Source: Avoscillospira sp045652125 (GTDB taxonomy: Bacteria > Bacillota > Clostridia > Oscillospirales > Oscillospiraceae). From it: 42,427 bases of DNA. Under the pieces are notes generated by a model that was not told the origin of the DNA, did no database searches, and saw only the letters and a program-made list of their open reading frames with translations. The position numbers were made by a program, and so were the translations under genes. Where the stretch lies: positions 1-42,427 of the forward strand of contig JAZRTT010000049.1 of assembly GCA_045652125.1 (NCBI GenBank), given 5' to 3'. This document shows, in pieces, positions 8,462-15,813 of this stretch. How positions within the stretch are numbered: the first letter of the stretch is position 1; each line of letters begins with the position of its first letter.

Positions 8462-9046
8462 ATGAAAAAATTGATCGCAATGCTGCTGATTCTGGCTGTG
8501 GCTTTTTGTTTTGCTGCCTGCCGTTCTAACATGGAAACTCCCGCCGCAGATCCCTCTGTGGCAGGCCCTGCGGCCACGCCCGAGGCGGACGCACCTGTGG
8601 AAGACGTGCCTGAGGCAGATGCACCCGTGGAGGAAGTACCGCAGATCGAGTACATGCCCGAAGAAAAACTCAATGAACTGACTGCCCTCATGGATCAGTT
8701 GGTGGCCAACATCAACGATGAAATGATGGTCGGCACCATGGAGATCACTGCCGATACCTATGAGTATTACGGTATTCCCGCCGTGGAGGGTGTCTATGCC
8801 GTGGTGTCCATGCCCATGATCGGCTCCATTGCCCACGAAGTAGTCCTGGTGGAAGTGCCCGAGGGCACCGACGCTGCCGCTTTCGCTGCAGAGATGGAAG
8901 CCAATCTGAACCCCATGAAGTGGGTTTGCGTAGAGCCCGAAAACACCTGGGTCAATGCCAGCGGCAATTATGTGGTCAGCGTCATGTCCTCTGCCGATAT
9001 GGCCAACGCCGTTTTGGCTAATTTCAACACCGTTTTTGGTGCATAA
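8462..9046 (+). CDS. DUF4358 family lipoprotein
   Basis: The 194-residue protein has a signal peptide ending in FAAC (lipobox cysteine near residue 20). A low-complexity spacer of about 40 residues follows, rich in Ala, Pro, Glu and Asp, with repeated EADAPVE units. The C-terminal domain contains AVVSMPMIGSIAHEVVLVEVPEG and NPMKWVCVEPEN, features I associate with DUF4358 (listed here in short pieces of that region). Such proteins are common in gut Clostridia and have no known function. GGAGGA at 8448-8453 sits 8 bases before the ATG at 8462; an in-frame TTG at 8456 is too close to that site. Confidence 0.85.
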   Translation: MKKLIAMLLILAVAFCFAACRSNMETPAADPSVAGPAATPEADAPVEDVPEADAPVEEVPQIEYMPEEKLNELTALMDQLVANINDEMMVGTMEITADTYEYYGIPAVEGVYAVVSMPMIGSIAHEVVLVEVPEGTDAAAFAAEMEANLNPMKWVCVEPENTWVNASGNYVVSVMSSADMANAVLANFNTVFGA

Positions 9047-9061
9047 TATGCTTGTAAGCCG

Positions 9062-9095
9062 CTGCCATGGCGAGTGTCGGCACTCGCCATGGCAG
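9062..9095. repeat. Perfect 15-bp inverted repeat with tetraloop
   Basis: Arms 9062-9076 and 9081-9095 are perfectly complementary around the loop TCGG. No T-run follows, so it is an atypical terminator. It lies 16 bases after the DUF4358 gene's stop and 24 bases before the MBOAT start. It could be a terminator, a processing site or an operator. Confidence 0.7.
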
Positions 9096-9119
9096 TATTC
9101 CTGTTGAGGGGGAAATGCC

Positions 9120-10490
9120 ATGCTGTTTTCCAGTATCACATTTTTATATCTGTTTCTGCCCCTCACCATGGGGCTTTACTATCTGGTGCCGTGGAAACTG
9201 AAAAACCATGTGCTTCTGGCCGCCAGTATCGTGTTCTATGCCTCCGGTGAGCCAAAGTATCTGATTTTGCTTCTGCTGTCCGCTTTCATCGGTTGGCTCC
9301 ATGGCCTCGGCTTTGGGAAAAAGCCCGGCAACAAAGCCATTCTGATCAGCGGTATCCTCTGGAATTTGGCATTTCTGCTGTTTTTCAAATATGCCGACTT
9401 CCTTATCGGGACAGCCAACGGCCTCTTGGGGACAACGATCCCCCTGCTCCGGCTGACGCTGCCCATTGGTATCAGTTTCTACACCTTCCAGAATATGAGT
9501 TACATCATTGATGTCTATCGGGGCGATTCGCAGGTGCAGAAAAACCCGGCTTCCTATGCCACCTACCTGTGCCTGTTTCCGCAGCTCATCGCAGGCCCTA
9601 TCGTCCGATACAGCCATGTGGATCGGGAACTGCGCAGCCGCGTCATTCATTGGGATTTGGTGGGCGGCGGCGTTTTTCGGTTCGCCATCGGTCTGGGGAA
9701 AAAGGTCCTGTTGGCCAACACATTGGGGCAGTTGGCGGAATTGACCGTCACCGAAGGCAGCGTGGCCTTTTCGTGGCTTCGTGCCATTGCCTATGCACTT
9801 CAGATCTATTTTGATTTCTCCGGCTATTCCGATATGGCTATCGGCATGGGTGCTATGATGGGCTTCCGTTTCCCGGAAAATTTCAATTATCCGTTTTTGT
9901 CCCGGTCGGTAACGGAATTCTGGCGCCGCTGGCATATGAGCCTTGGTACCTGGTTCCGGGATTATGTGTATGTTCCCATGGGCGGCAGCCGCACCACCAA
10001 AGGAAAATGGCTGCGGAACGTGCTGGTGGTCTGGATGCTCACAGGCATCTGGCACGGTGCCAGCTGGAATTTCCTTTTGTGGGGTCTGTATTACGGTATT
10101 TTGCTGCTGATCGAAAAACTCTGGCTGGGCAAATACCTGAAAAATGCCTTCCTCAGCCACGGTTATTTGCTTCTGGCCACCATCTTGGGCTTCGTTCTGT
10201 TTCACAGTGCCACGGCAGCCGATGCCGCCGCCGAAGTGTCCCGGATGTTCGGCCTGGGCGGCCTGCCCCTGTGGAACGACACTGCCGCTTATTATCTGCG
10301 GAGTTACGGCATTTTACTGGTGATGGCTGTCATCGGTGCCACAGATCTTCCAAAGAAATTGGGAGAATCCCTGCAAAGCAGCAAGCTCTCCTGGGCTTTA
10401 CAGCCGCTTTTTGTTCTGATTCTGGCGGTTCTGGTCACCGCCTGTCTGGTGGACGGTTCGTTCAACCCGTTCCTCTATTTCCGCTTTTAA
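9120..10490 (+). CDS. MBOAT family O-acyltransferase (AlgI/DltB-like)
   Basis: The 456-residue protein is a multi-spanning membrane O-acyltransferase. It shows the family's FPQLIAGPIVRY segment, the FDFSGYSDMAIG motif, the WRRWHMSLGTWFRDYVY segment and the catalytic-region motif GIWHGASWNF with its invariant His. AlgI-type members move acyl groups, usually acetyl, across the membrane for esterification of an exopolysaccharide. GTTGAGGGGG precedes the ATG. It is 12 bases from a DHHW-family gene, the pairing known for AlgI with AlgX/AlgJ-type partners. I infer acetylation of a surface glycan; a link to the polysaccharide locus 8 kb away is possible but not shown. Confidence 0.93.
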   Translation: MLFSSITFLYLFLPLTMGLYYLVPWKLKNHVLLAASIVFYASGEPKYLILLLLSAFIGWLHGLGFGKKPGNKAILISGILWNLAFLLFFKYADFLIGTANGLLGTTIPLLRLTLPIGISFYTFQNMSYIIDVYRGDSQVQKNPASYATYLCLFPQLIAGPIVRYSHVDRELRSRVIHWDLVGGGVFRFAIGLGKKVLLANTLGQLAELTVTEGSVAFSWLRAIAYALQIYFDFSGYSDMAIGMGAMMGFRFPENFNYPFLSRSVTEFWRRWHMSLGTWFRDYVYVPMGGSRTTKGKWLRNVLVVWMLTGIWHGASWNFLLWGLYYGILLLIEKLWLGKYLKNAFLSHGYLLLATILGFVLFHSATAADAAAEVSRMFGLGGLPLWNDTAAYYLRSYGILLVMAVIGATDLPKKLGESLQSSKLSWALQPLFVLILAVLVTACLVDGSFNPFLYFRF

Positions 10491-10502
10491 GGAGGGGCAG
10501 CG

Positions 10503-11564
10503 ATGAAAAAACTGAAACATGTGCTGACCGTCTGTGTGCTGGCCGTCTTTCTTTTGGGTGGACTTTTCCTCCACGCGCTCCTGCCCGATGAGGATATTTC
10601 CAAGGCCGAACGGCGGAAACTGATGCAGTTGTCTCAGGTCGCCTCTGCCGAAGATCTGGAATCCTACCTTTTGGATCAGTTTCCCGGCAGAGATACGTTC
10701 AGAACGGTCAAATCCCTCTGGACCTATTATGTGTTGGGACAGCGGGACAACAACAGCATCGCCCTGCAAAACGGCTCTGCTGCCAAACTGGAGGACCAAC
10801 TGGACGAAAAACAGGTGCAGCTGTTTGTCAACAAATTTAACAGCCTGCAAAGCAAATACTTCCCTGATTCCAAGGTCGCCTGTGTGGTGATCCCCGACAA
10901 GGCCTATTATTTTTCCGGCTATCCCCGGATGGACTACGATAAAATGATAGCCATACTGGAAACCGGGCTGCCGAATATGCAGGTACAGCCCTTGTTCAAC
11001 GGGTTGTCCCTGGGCAGTTACTATGCCACGGATTCTCATTGGCGGCAGGAAGATCTCCAACAGGTATTGGACGAGCTGGAACTGATTTTGGATGTTTATT
11101 TGCCGGATGTGGACACCTATGAGCAGATCGTTCTGCCGAACTTTTACGGTGTATATCACGGTCAGGCCGCCCTGCCCATGGCGGCAGAAGACCTGATTTA
11201 TCTGGAAAACGAAGTGACAAAAAACGCCATTGTCACCGGTCCGGAACTCACCGGCGAACACGGTATTTATGCCCCGGAGAAGTTCAGCGGAATGGATGGC
11301 TATGATGTATTTCTCCATGGCGCGCAGGCTGTGCTCAAACTGGAAAATTCTATGGCCGAAACAGACCGGGAACTGATCATTTTCCGGGATTCCTACGGCA
11401 GCTCCCTTGCTCCGCTGCTTCTGCCGGCTTACAAAACCATCACCCTGGTGGACGTGCGTTATGTAAACCCGCTTCTGCTGGAACAACTGGTGGATTTCGG
11501 GGATAAAGATGTTCTTCTCCTCTATTCCACTACCCTCATCAACGGCGCAAGTGTGCTGAAATGA
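10503..11564 (+). CDS. DHHW family protein, partner of the MBOAT acyltransferase
   Basis: The product is 353 residues with one N-terminal membrane helix (about residues 8-27), so most of it should lie outside the membrane. It carries DSHWRQE, the DHHW-type active-site motif of AlgX/AlgJ-like SGNH-related acetyltransferases. Near the C-terminus it has FRDSYGSSLAPLL, which supplies a serine-containing motif. AAGGAGGGG precedes the ATG, and the gap to the MBOAT gene is 12 bases, so the two are one operon. Family knowledge suggests it transfers the acyl group delivered by the MBOAT protein to an extracellular acceptor. The acceptor is unknown. Confidence 0.9.
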   Translation: MKKLKHVLTVCVLAVFLLGGLFLHALLPDEDISKAERRKLMQLSQVASAEDLESYLLDQFPGRDTFRTVKSLWTYYVLGQRDNNSIALQNGSAAKLEDQLDEKQVQLFVNKFNSLQSKYFPDSKVACVVIPDKAYYFSGYPRMDYDKMIAILETGLPNMQVQPLFNGLSLGSYYATDSHWRQEDLQQVLDELELILDVYLPDVDTYEQIVLPNFYGVYHGQAALPMAAEDLIYLENEVTKNAIVTGPELTGEHGIYAPEKFSGMDGYDVFLHGAQAVLKLENSMAETDRELIIFRDSYGSSLAPLLLPAYKTITLVDVRYVNPLLLEQLVDFGDKDVLLLYSTTLINGASVLK

Positions 11565-11567
11565 AAT

Positions 11568-11604
11568 AAAACCCCCTCCTGTTAAACAGGAGGGGGTTTT
11601 TTAT
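11568..11604. terminator. Bidirectional terminator between the DHHW gene and rpsR
   Basis: A 16-bp inverted repeat (11568-11583 with 11585-11600) has A-rich left and T-rich right flanks. It can end both the MBOAT-DHHW operon and the convergent rpsF-ssb-rpsR operon. Confidence 0.92.
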
Positions 11605-11608
11605 GAAC

Positions 11609-11842
11609 TTATTCAGCCACGTAGGGCAGCAGGGCGATGGCCCGTGCCCGCTTGATGGCGACGGTCAGCTGACGCTGATGGGCAGCGCAGGTGCCGGTGG
11701 TACGGCGGGGCAGGATCTTGCCGCGCTCGGACAGATAGCGGCGCAGCTTGGCCGTATCCTTGTAATCAATGCTTTCAGCTTTATCCACGCAGAAGCTGCA
11801 TACCTTCTTGCGCTTGCGGGGACGCATTCTATCGTTAGCCAT
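11609..11842 (-). CDS. rpsR: 30S ribosomal protein S18
   Basis: The 77-residue basic protein matches bacterial S18: RKRKKVCSFC near the N-terminus, DYKDTAKLRRYLSERGKI, then RRTTGTCAAHQRQL. S18 binds S6 in the platform of the small ribosomal subunit. The CxxC and CxxH residues make it the cysteine-containing variant with a potential zinc site. The minus-strand start has a GGAGG site. It is the last gene of the rpsF-ssb-rpsR operon and ends at a bidirectional terminator. Confidence 0.98.
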   Translation of the reverse strand: MANDRMRPRKRKKVCSFCVDKAESIDYKDTAKLRRYLSERGKILPRRTTGTCAAHQRQLTVAIKRARAIALLPYVAE

Positions 11843-11897
11843 TGAGAGTTCCTCCTATCTTGAAGTAATCGTGAAAAAATTCGTTTTGTTGCAGGAA

Positions 11898-12371
11898 TCA
11901 GAAGGGAAGTTCGGAGTCGTCATCCTCCAGCATAGCGAAATCAGAGACCGGGGCAGGACCGGGAGCCGGGGCGCTGAAGCCGCCGTAGGCAGGCTGATCA
12001 TAGCCGGGCTGACCGTAAGACTGGTCAAAGCCGCCGGTACCGTCACGCTTGCTGTCGCCAAAGTAGACATTGTCTGCCACCACTTCGGCGGAGCGGCGTT
12101 TATTACCGTCTTTGTCGTTCCAGTTTCTGATCTGCAGTCGGCCGGAGACCACCGCCATGCGGCCCTTGGCAAAATACTTGGAGACAAACTCCGCCGTATT
12201 TCTCCATGTGACGATGTCGATGAAATCCGTTTCCCTTTCGCCGGTCTCGCGGTTGGAACCGAAGTCCCGATCCACAGCCAGGGTAAAGGTTGCCACGGGA
12301 ATTCCGCTGCCGGTACGCCGAAGTTCCGGGTCACGGGTGAGACGACCCATGAGAACGATGTGGTTCAGCAT
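11898..12371 (-). CDS. ssb: Single-stranded DNA-binding protein
   Basis: The 157-residue protein has an N-terminal OB-fold (MLNHIVLMGRLTRDPELR to about residue 108). A flexible Gly/Tyr/Pro/Ala-rich linker follows, then the acidic tip DDDSELPF that recruits partner proteins. It protects ssDNA in replication, repair and recombination. It sits between rpsF and rpsR, the standard Firmicutes order, with short gaps. AAGGAGGCGACG precedes the ATG on the minus strand. Confidence 0.98.
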   Translation of the reverse strand: MLNHIVLMGRLTRDPELRRTGSGIPVATFTLAVDRDFGSNRETGERETDFIDIVTWRNTAEFVSKYFAKGRMAVVSGRLQIRNWNDKDGNKRRSAEVVADNVYFGDSKRDGTGGFDQSYGQPGYDQPAYGGFSAPAPGPAPVSDFAMLEDDDSELPF

Positions 12372-12384
12372 GAACGTCGCCTCC

Positions 12385-12681
12385 TTACGCTTCCACGTCA
12401 GTGATCAGAGAACGCAGGACGCCTTCGGTGATCTTGAACACGCGGTCCAGTTCTGCGGGGAACTCGGGCTTAGCGTCCATGGTCATCAGGACATAATAGC
12501 CCTCCATCAGGTCGTTGATGGGGTAAGCCATGCGGCGCTTGCCCCACTCGTCGATGCTGGTAAGAGTACCATTTGCTTCAACGAGTGCCTTGAATTTTTC
12601 CACGAGAGCCGCAATACCCTCTTCACCCTGAGCGGGATTGATGATATAGAGGACCTCATACTTGCCGGAAATCTTTGCCAT
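12385..12681 (-). CDS. rpsF: 30S ribosomal protein S6
   Basis: From the ATG at 12681 the product has 98 residues and begins MAKISGKYEVLYI, with the S6 features EWGKRRMAYPIND and GYYVLMTMDA. It is a platform protein of the small subunit that pairs with S18. A longer in-frame start at 12732 would lie within the leader hairpin and is rejected. CCTCC at 12691-12695 (GGAGG on the minus strand) fits the 12681 start. It heads the rpsF-ssb-rpsR operon and follows a consensus promoter and a structured leader. Confidence 0.98.
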   Translation of the reverse strand: MAKISGKYEVLYIINPAQGEEGIAALVEKFKALVEANGTLTSIDEWGKRRMAYPINDLMEGYYVLMTMDAKPEFPAELDRVFKITEGVLRSLITDVEA

Positions 12682-12708
12682 TTCGTTGCACCTCCTTTTG
12701 GACGTATG

Positions 12709-12759
12709 GCCACCGAACAGAGCCGGTGGCAAGGATTCTTAAGGCCTGTTTACACAGGC
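12709..12759 (-). promoter_or_regulatory. Structured rpsF leader, possible S6:S18 autoregulatory element
   Basis: The minus-strand leader has a hairpin with 7-bp stem (12709-12715 with 12724-12730) containing the CACCG segment, close to the ribosome site. A second, 6-bp hairpin (12744-12749 with 12754-12759) sits at the predicted 5' end. Many bacteria regulate rpsF through a leader RNA bound by S6:S18 with a conserved CCG. The position and CCG fit, but I cannot confirm the consensus by eye. Confidence 0.45.
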
Positions 12760-12765
12760 TAAATC

Positions 12766-12794
12766 ATTATAGGAGAAGCAGGGGAGTTTGTCAA
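12766..12794 (-). promoter_or_regulatory. Consensus SigA promoter of rpsF-ssb-rpsR
   Basis: Read on the minus strand, TTGACA (12794-12789) and TATAAT (12771-12766) are both perfect consensus with a 17-base spacer. Transcription should start near 12759. It is divergent from the MocR gene's promoter. Confidence 0.93.
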
Positions 12795-12802
12795 GGAAAA
12801 AC

Positions 12803-12831
12803 TTGCAAAACATTGGATTTTTCGATATACT
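12803..12831 (+). promoter_or_regulatory. SigA-type promoter of the MocR-like regulator
   Basis: TTGCAA (12803-12808) and TATACT (12826-12831) have a 17-base spacer. Its -35 element is 9 bases from the divergent rpsF -35 element, so the two promoters lie back to back. Confidence 0.75.
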
Positions 12832-12865
12832 GACCCTATCAATACAGGGGAAAGGAGGCAGTTGT

Positions 12866-14239
12866 GTGCGCACCTATGTGCTTTCGCCTGACAGTAAAAG
12901 ACCGTTATATGAGCAGCTTTACGGAGCTCTGAAGGAAGATATCCTCTCCGGAGCCATCCACGGCGGCGAAAAGCTGCCTTCCAAACGGGCCTTGGCCGAA
13001 CATTTGAATATCAGCCGCATTACAGTGGAAAATGCCTACCACCAGCTTTTGGCAGAAGGGTATATTTCCTCCCGCCCCCGTTCCGGCTATTATGCGGAGT
13101 TTTTGGAGGCGCTGCCGCAGGCCGGTCCGCAGCCGGAACGATTTTTGCCGGCACCGGATCCTCAGCCGCCTACGGTGGCAGCGGAGCAATTTCCTTTTTC
13201 TGTCTGGGCCAGATTGATGCGCAATGTTCTGCTGGATGATCGGGATCTGCTTTTGCAGCCTCAGCCCAATACGGGACTTCCTGCCCTGCGGCAGGCCATT
13301 GCCGGAATGCTCCTGCGAAGCCGCAGTATGGTGGTTTCCCCGGAGAATATCGTCATCGGAGCAGGTGCGGAATATCTCTACAATATTCTCATTCAGCTTT
13401 TGGGGCGGCAGCGGCATTATGGTCTGGAGAATCCCGGCCACCGAAAAATTCGGCAGGTGTATGAAGCCAATGGCGTAGCGGTTTGCCCCGTTTCTCTGGA
13501 TGAAAACGGAGCATCTCTGGATGCGCTGGTTTCCTCCGGGGCGGATGTGCTCCATATATCCCCCGGCCATCAGTACCCTACAGGGGTGGTAATGCCCATT
13601 GCCAGACGGCGGCAGATGATGAACTGGGTGGGCAGCGAAGCGGACCGATGGATCATTGAAGATGACTATGATTCCGAATTTCGGTTTTCCGGCAAACCGG
13701 TACCCACCATGTGCAGTATGGACACGCTGGGGCGGGTGATCTATCTGAATACATTTTCCCAAACCATTACGCCTGCCCTCCGAATCAGCTATATGATCCT
13801 GCCGGACAGCCTGATGGAACGCTACCGAAAGAATCTGGGCTTTTACAGCTGTACCGTTCCCGGGTTTGAGCAGCTGACGCTAGCCCGTTTTTTGGAGGAC
13901 GGATATTTTGAAAAGCATGTCAGCCGCATGAAAAGGCGCTACCGACTGTTGCGGGATGCGTTTCTTGATCTGCTGGCACGGTCATCCAAAGCCGGAAAGA
14001 TGATTCCCGGGAGCGATGAAGCGGGACTGCATCTGCTGCTGGAACTGCGGACCAGCCTCTCCGATGAAACCATTGAGCGGCTGTTACGTGCAGCCGGAAT
14101 TCGGGCGGCCTGCCTGAAAAACTTTGCGGTGGGACTGCCGGAAGATGCTGTCCGGAGCCGTGTGGTTCTGTCCTATTCCGATCTGGCGGCTGCAGATCTG
14201 CCCAGAGTGGTACACATTCTGGAGAAATTGGTGGAATAA
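12866..14239 (+). CDS. MocR/PdxR-type GntR regulator with aminotransferase-like domain lacking the PLP lysine
   Basis: From the GTG at 12866 (AAAGGAGG upstream) the product has 457 residues. A GntR winged-helix domain occupies about residues 1-75 (RPLYEQLYGAL, LPSKRALAEHLNISR). A fold-type-I aminotransferase-like domain fills the rest (NTGLPALRQAIA, ISPGHQYPTGVVM, EDDYDSEF). In active MocR proteins the PLP-binding motif is close to TFSKTxxPxLR; here it reads TFSQTITPALR, with Gln299 in place of the lysine. Classical PLP binding as an internal aldimine is therefore unlikely. No pyridoxal or GABA genes lie nearby; the next gene is hpt, which has its own promoter. The target is unknown. Confidence 0.92.
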   Translation: MRTYVLSPDSKRPLYEQLYGALKEDILSGAIHGGEKLPSKRALAEHLNISRITVENAYHQLLAEGYISSRPRSGYYAEFLEALPQAGPQPERFLPAPDPQPPTVAAEQFPFSVWARLMRNVLLDDRDLLLQPQPNTGLPALRQAIAGMLLRSRSMVVSPENIVIGAGAEYLYNILIQLLGRQRHYGLENPGHRKIRQVYEANGVAVCPVSLDENGASLDALVSSGADVLHISPGHQYPTGVVMPIARRRQMMNWVGSEADRWIIEDDYDSEFRFSGKPVPTMCSMDTLGRVIYLNTFSQTITPALRISYMILPDSLMERYRKNLGFYSCTVPGFEQLTLARFLEDGYFEKHVSRMKRRYRLLRDAFLDLLARSSKAGKMIPGSDEAGLHLLLELRTSLSDETIERLLRAAGIRAACLKNFAVGLPEDAVRSRVVLSYSDLAAADLPRVVHILEKLVE

Positions 14240-14253
14240 TCCTGTTTCTCCCA

Positions 14254-14282
14254 TTGTAAAATATAAGTTTCTTTGCTACAAT
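14254..14282 (+). promoter_or_regulatory. Promoter of hpt with extended -10
   Basis: TTGTAA (14254-14259) and TACAAT (14277-14282) have a 17-base spacer, and TG at 14274-14275 makes an extended -10. Confidence 0.75.
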
Positions 14283-14312
14283 CAGGAAAGATTTCAAATA
14301 AGGAGCCAAACT

Positions 14313-14864
14313 ATGAAAATCACTACCAAAGAAAACGATGTTTCCGAGGTTCTCTATTCCGAAAAGCAGATCGCCGCTATGGTAGAGACGCTGGGCGAAC
14401 AGCTGACCAACGATTTTAAGGGTACCCGTCCTGTTATGGTCTGTGTCCTGAAGGGTGCCTCGATTTTCTTTACAGATCTGTGCCGGGAAATGGACTGCAA
14501 TCTGGATATGGATTTTATTACGGTTTCCAGTTACGGAGCATCCAGCAAGTCCTCCGGTGTGGTCAAACTGACCAAGGATCTGGATGTGGATATTCACGAC
14601 CGGGATGTGATCATTGTAGATGATATCATTGACTCGGGCCGCACCCTGAAGCATCTGAAGCAGTTATTTATGACCAGAGGGCCCAGAAGTGTCAGAACCA
14701 TTGCCCTGCTGGATAAAAAAGTCTGCCATGAGCCGGATCTGACACCGGACTATGTTGGCTTCCAGTGCCCGGATCACTTCGTGGTGGGCTACGGCCTGGA
14801 CTATGCCAACAATTACCGCAACCTGCCTTATATCGGCATTCTCAAAGACGAGGTCTATAAATAA
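14313..14864 (+). CDS. hpt: Hypoxanthine phosphoribosyltransferase
   Basis: The 183-residue product starts at the ATG at 14313 after AAGGAGCC. It carries the PRPP-binding loop VIIVDDIIDSGRTL, the VLKGASIFFTDL segment and the C-terminal VGYGLDYANNYRNLPYIG segment typical of bacterial HPRT. It salvages hypoxanthine (and usually guanine) to the monophosphate with PRPP. A longer in-frame ORF to 14124 overlaps the MocR gene and is rejected. The gap to the NUDIX-DUF523 gene is 16 bases, so the two are probably co-transcribed in a nucleotide-salvage and clean-up context. Confidence 0.97.
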   Translation: MKITTKENDVSEVLYSEKQIAAMVETLGEQLTNDFKGTRPVMVCVLKGASIFFTDLCREMDCNLDMDFITVSSYGASSKSSGVVKLTKDLDVDIHDRDVIIVDDIIDSGRTLKHLKQLFMTRGPRSVRTIALLDKKVCHEPDLTPDYVGFQCPDHFVVGYGLDYANNYRNLPYIGILKDEVYK

Positions 14865-14880
14865 GAGCGGAGCTGGTCCT

Positions 14881-15813
14881 ATGCGTAATACCACCCTGTG
14901 TTATATTGAACAAGGCGGCAAATACCTGATGCTCCATCGGGTAAAGAAGAAAAATGATATCAACCACGATAAGTGGATCGGCGTGGGCGGTAAATTTGAG
15001 TTTCAGGAAAGTCCGGAAGACTGTCTGCTCCGGGAAGCTTGGGAGGAGACCGGTCTGACCCTGACTGATTACCGGTATCGGGGCGTGGTGACATTTATCT
15101 CCGGGCCGGAAGCTGAGGCGGAATATATGCATTTGTTTACAGCCCATGGCTTCCGCGGAGAACTGAAAACCTGTGACGAGGGAGAGCTGCAGTGGGTGGA
15201 AAAAAGCCGCCTGCGGGAACTGACCTTGTGGGAAGGGGACAAGATCTTTCTGGATCTGCTGGCACAGGAGGCGCCCTTTTTCTCCCTCAAGCTGGTCTAT
15301 GAAGGAGATCTGCTCAAAGAGGCGATTCTCAATGGTGTGCCTCTGGACAACGGGGAATTGCCTTCGGCAGAATGGGGGGAAAAGGAACCGCTTTTGGTCT
15401 CTGCTTGTCTGCTGGGAGTCCCCTGCCGTTATGATGCGGCATCCAAAGCAGTCCCCGGGCTGGAAGCGCTGCAGGATCGGTATCGGTTTATCCCTGTCTG
15501 CCCCGAACAACTCGGTGGCCTTGCCACGCCGCGTGCCCCGGCAGAGCAGGTGGCAGAGAAAGTAATGACAGCAGACGGCACCGATGTGACGGCTGCTTAT
15601 ACCGCCGGTGCGGAGGAAGTTCTGCGTCTGGCCAAGATTTGCGGCTGCAAAAAGGCACTGCTGAAAGAGCGGAGCCCCAGCTGCGGCTGCAGAGAGATCT
15701 ATGATGGAACATTTTCCCGCAAACTTATTTCCGGCATGGGCGTTACAGCCCGGCTTCTGAAAAAGAACGGCCTTTGTGTTTTTGGTGAGAGCCAATGGGA
15801 GGAGCTGCTGTGA
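14881..15813 (+). CDS. NUDIX hydrolase fused to a DUF523 (TudS-like) domain
   Basis: The 310-residue protein joins two domains. Residues about 1-150 are a NUDIX hydrolase with a perfect Nudix box from Gly37 to Leu59 (GX5EX7REUXEEXGU), as in MutT-type 8-oxo-dGTP diphosphatases. Residues about 169-310 are DUF523, with Cys176 in SACLLG, Cys207 in PVCPEQ and Cys268 in SPSCGC as likely iron-sulfur ligands. TudS-type DUF523 proteins have been described as thiouracil desulfurases with a [4Fe-4S] cluster. I infer a two-step nucleotide or nucleobase clean-up enzyme. The ATG at 14881 is chosen because the NUDIX domain begins there. It follows hpt by 16 bases and overlaps the next gene by 4 bases. Confidence 0.93.
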   Translation: MRNTTLCYIEQGGKYLMLHRVKKKNDINHDKWIGVGGKFEFQESPEDCLLREAWEETGLTLTDYRYRGVVTFISGPEAEAEYMHLFTAHGFRGELKTCDEGELQWVEKSRLRELTLWEGDKIFLDLLAQEAPFFSLKLVYEGDLLKEAILNGVPLDNGELPSAEWGEKEPLLVSACLLGVPCRYDAASKAVPGLEALQDRYRFIPVCPEQLGGLATPRAPAEQVAEKVMTADGTDVTAAYTAGAEEVLRLAKICGCKKALLKERSPSCGCREIYDGTFSRKLISGMGVTARLLKKNGLCVFGESQWEELL

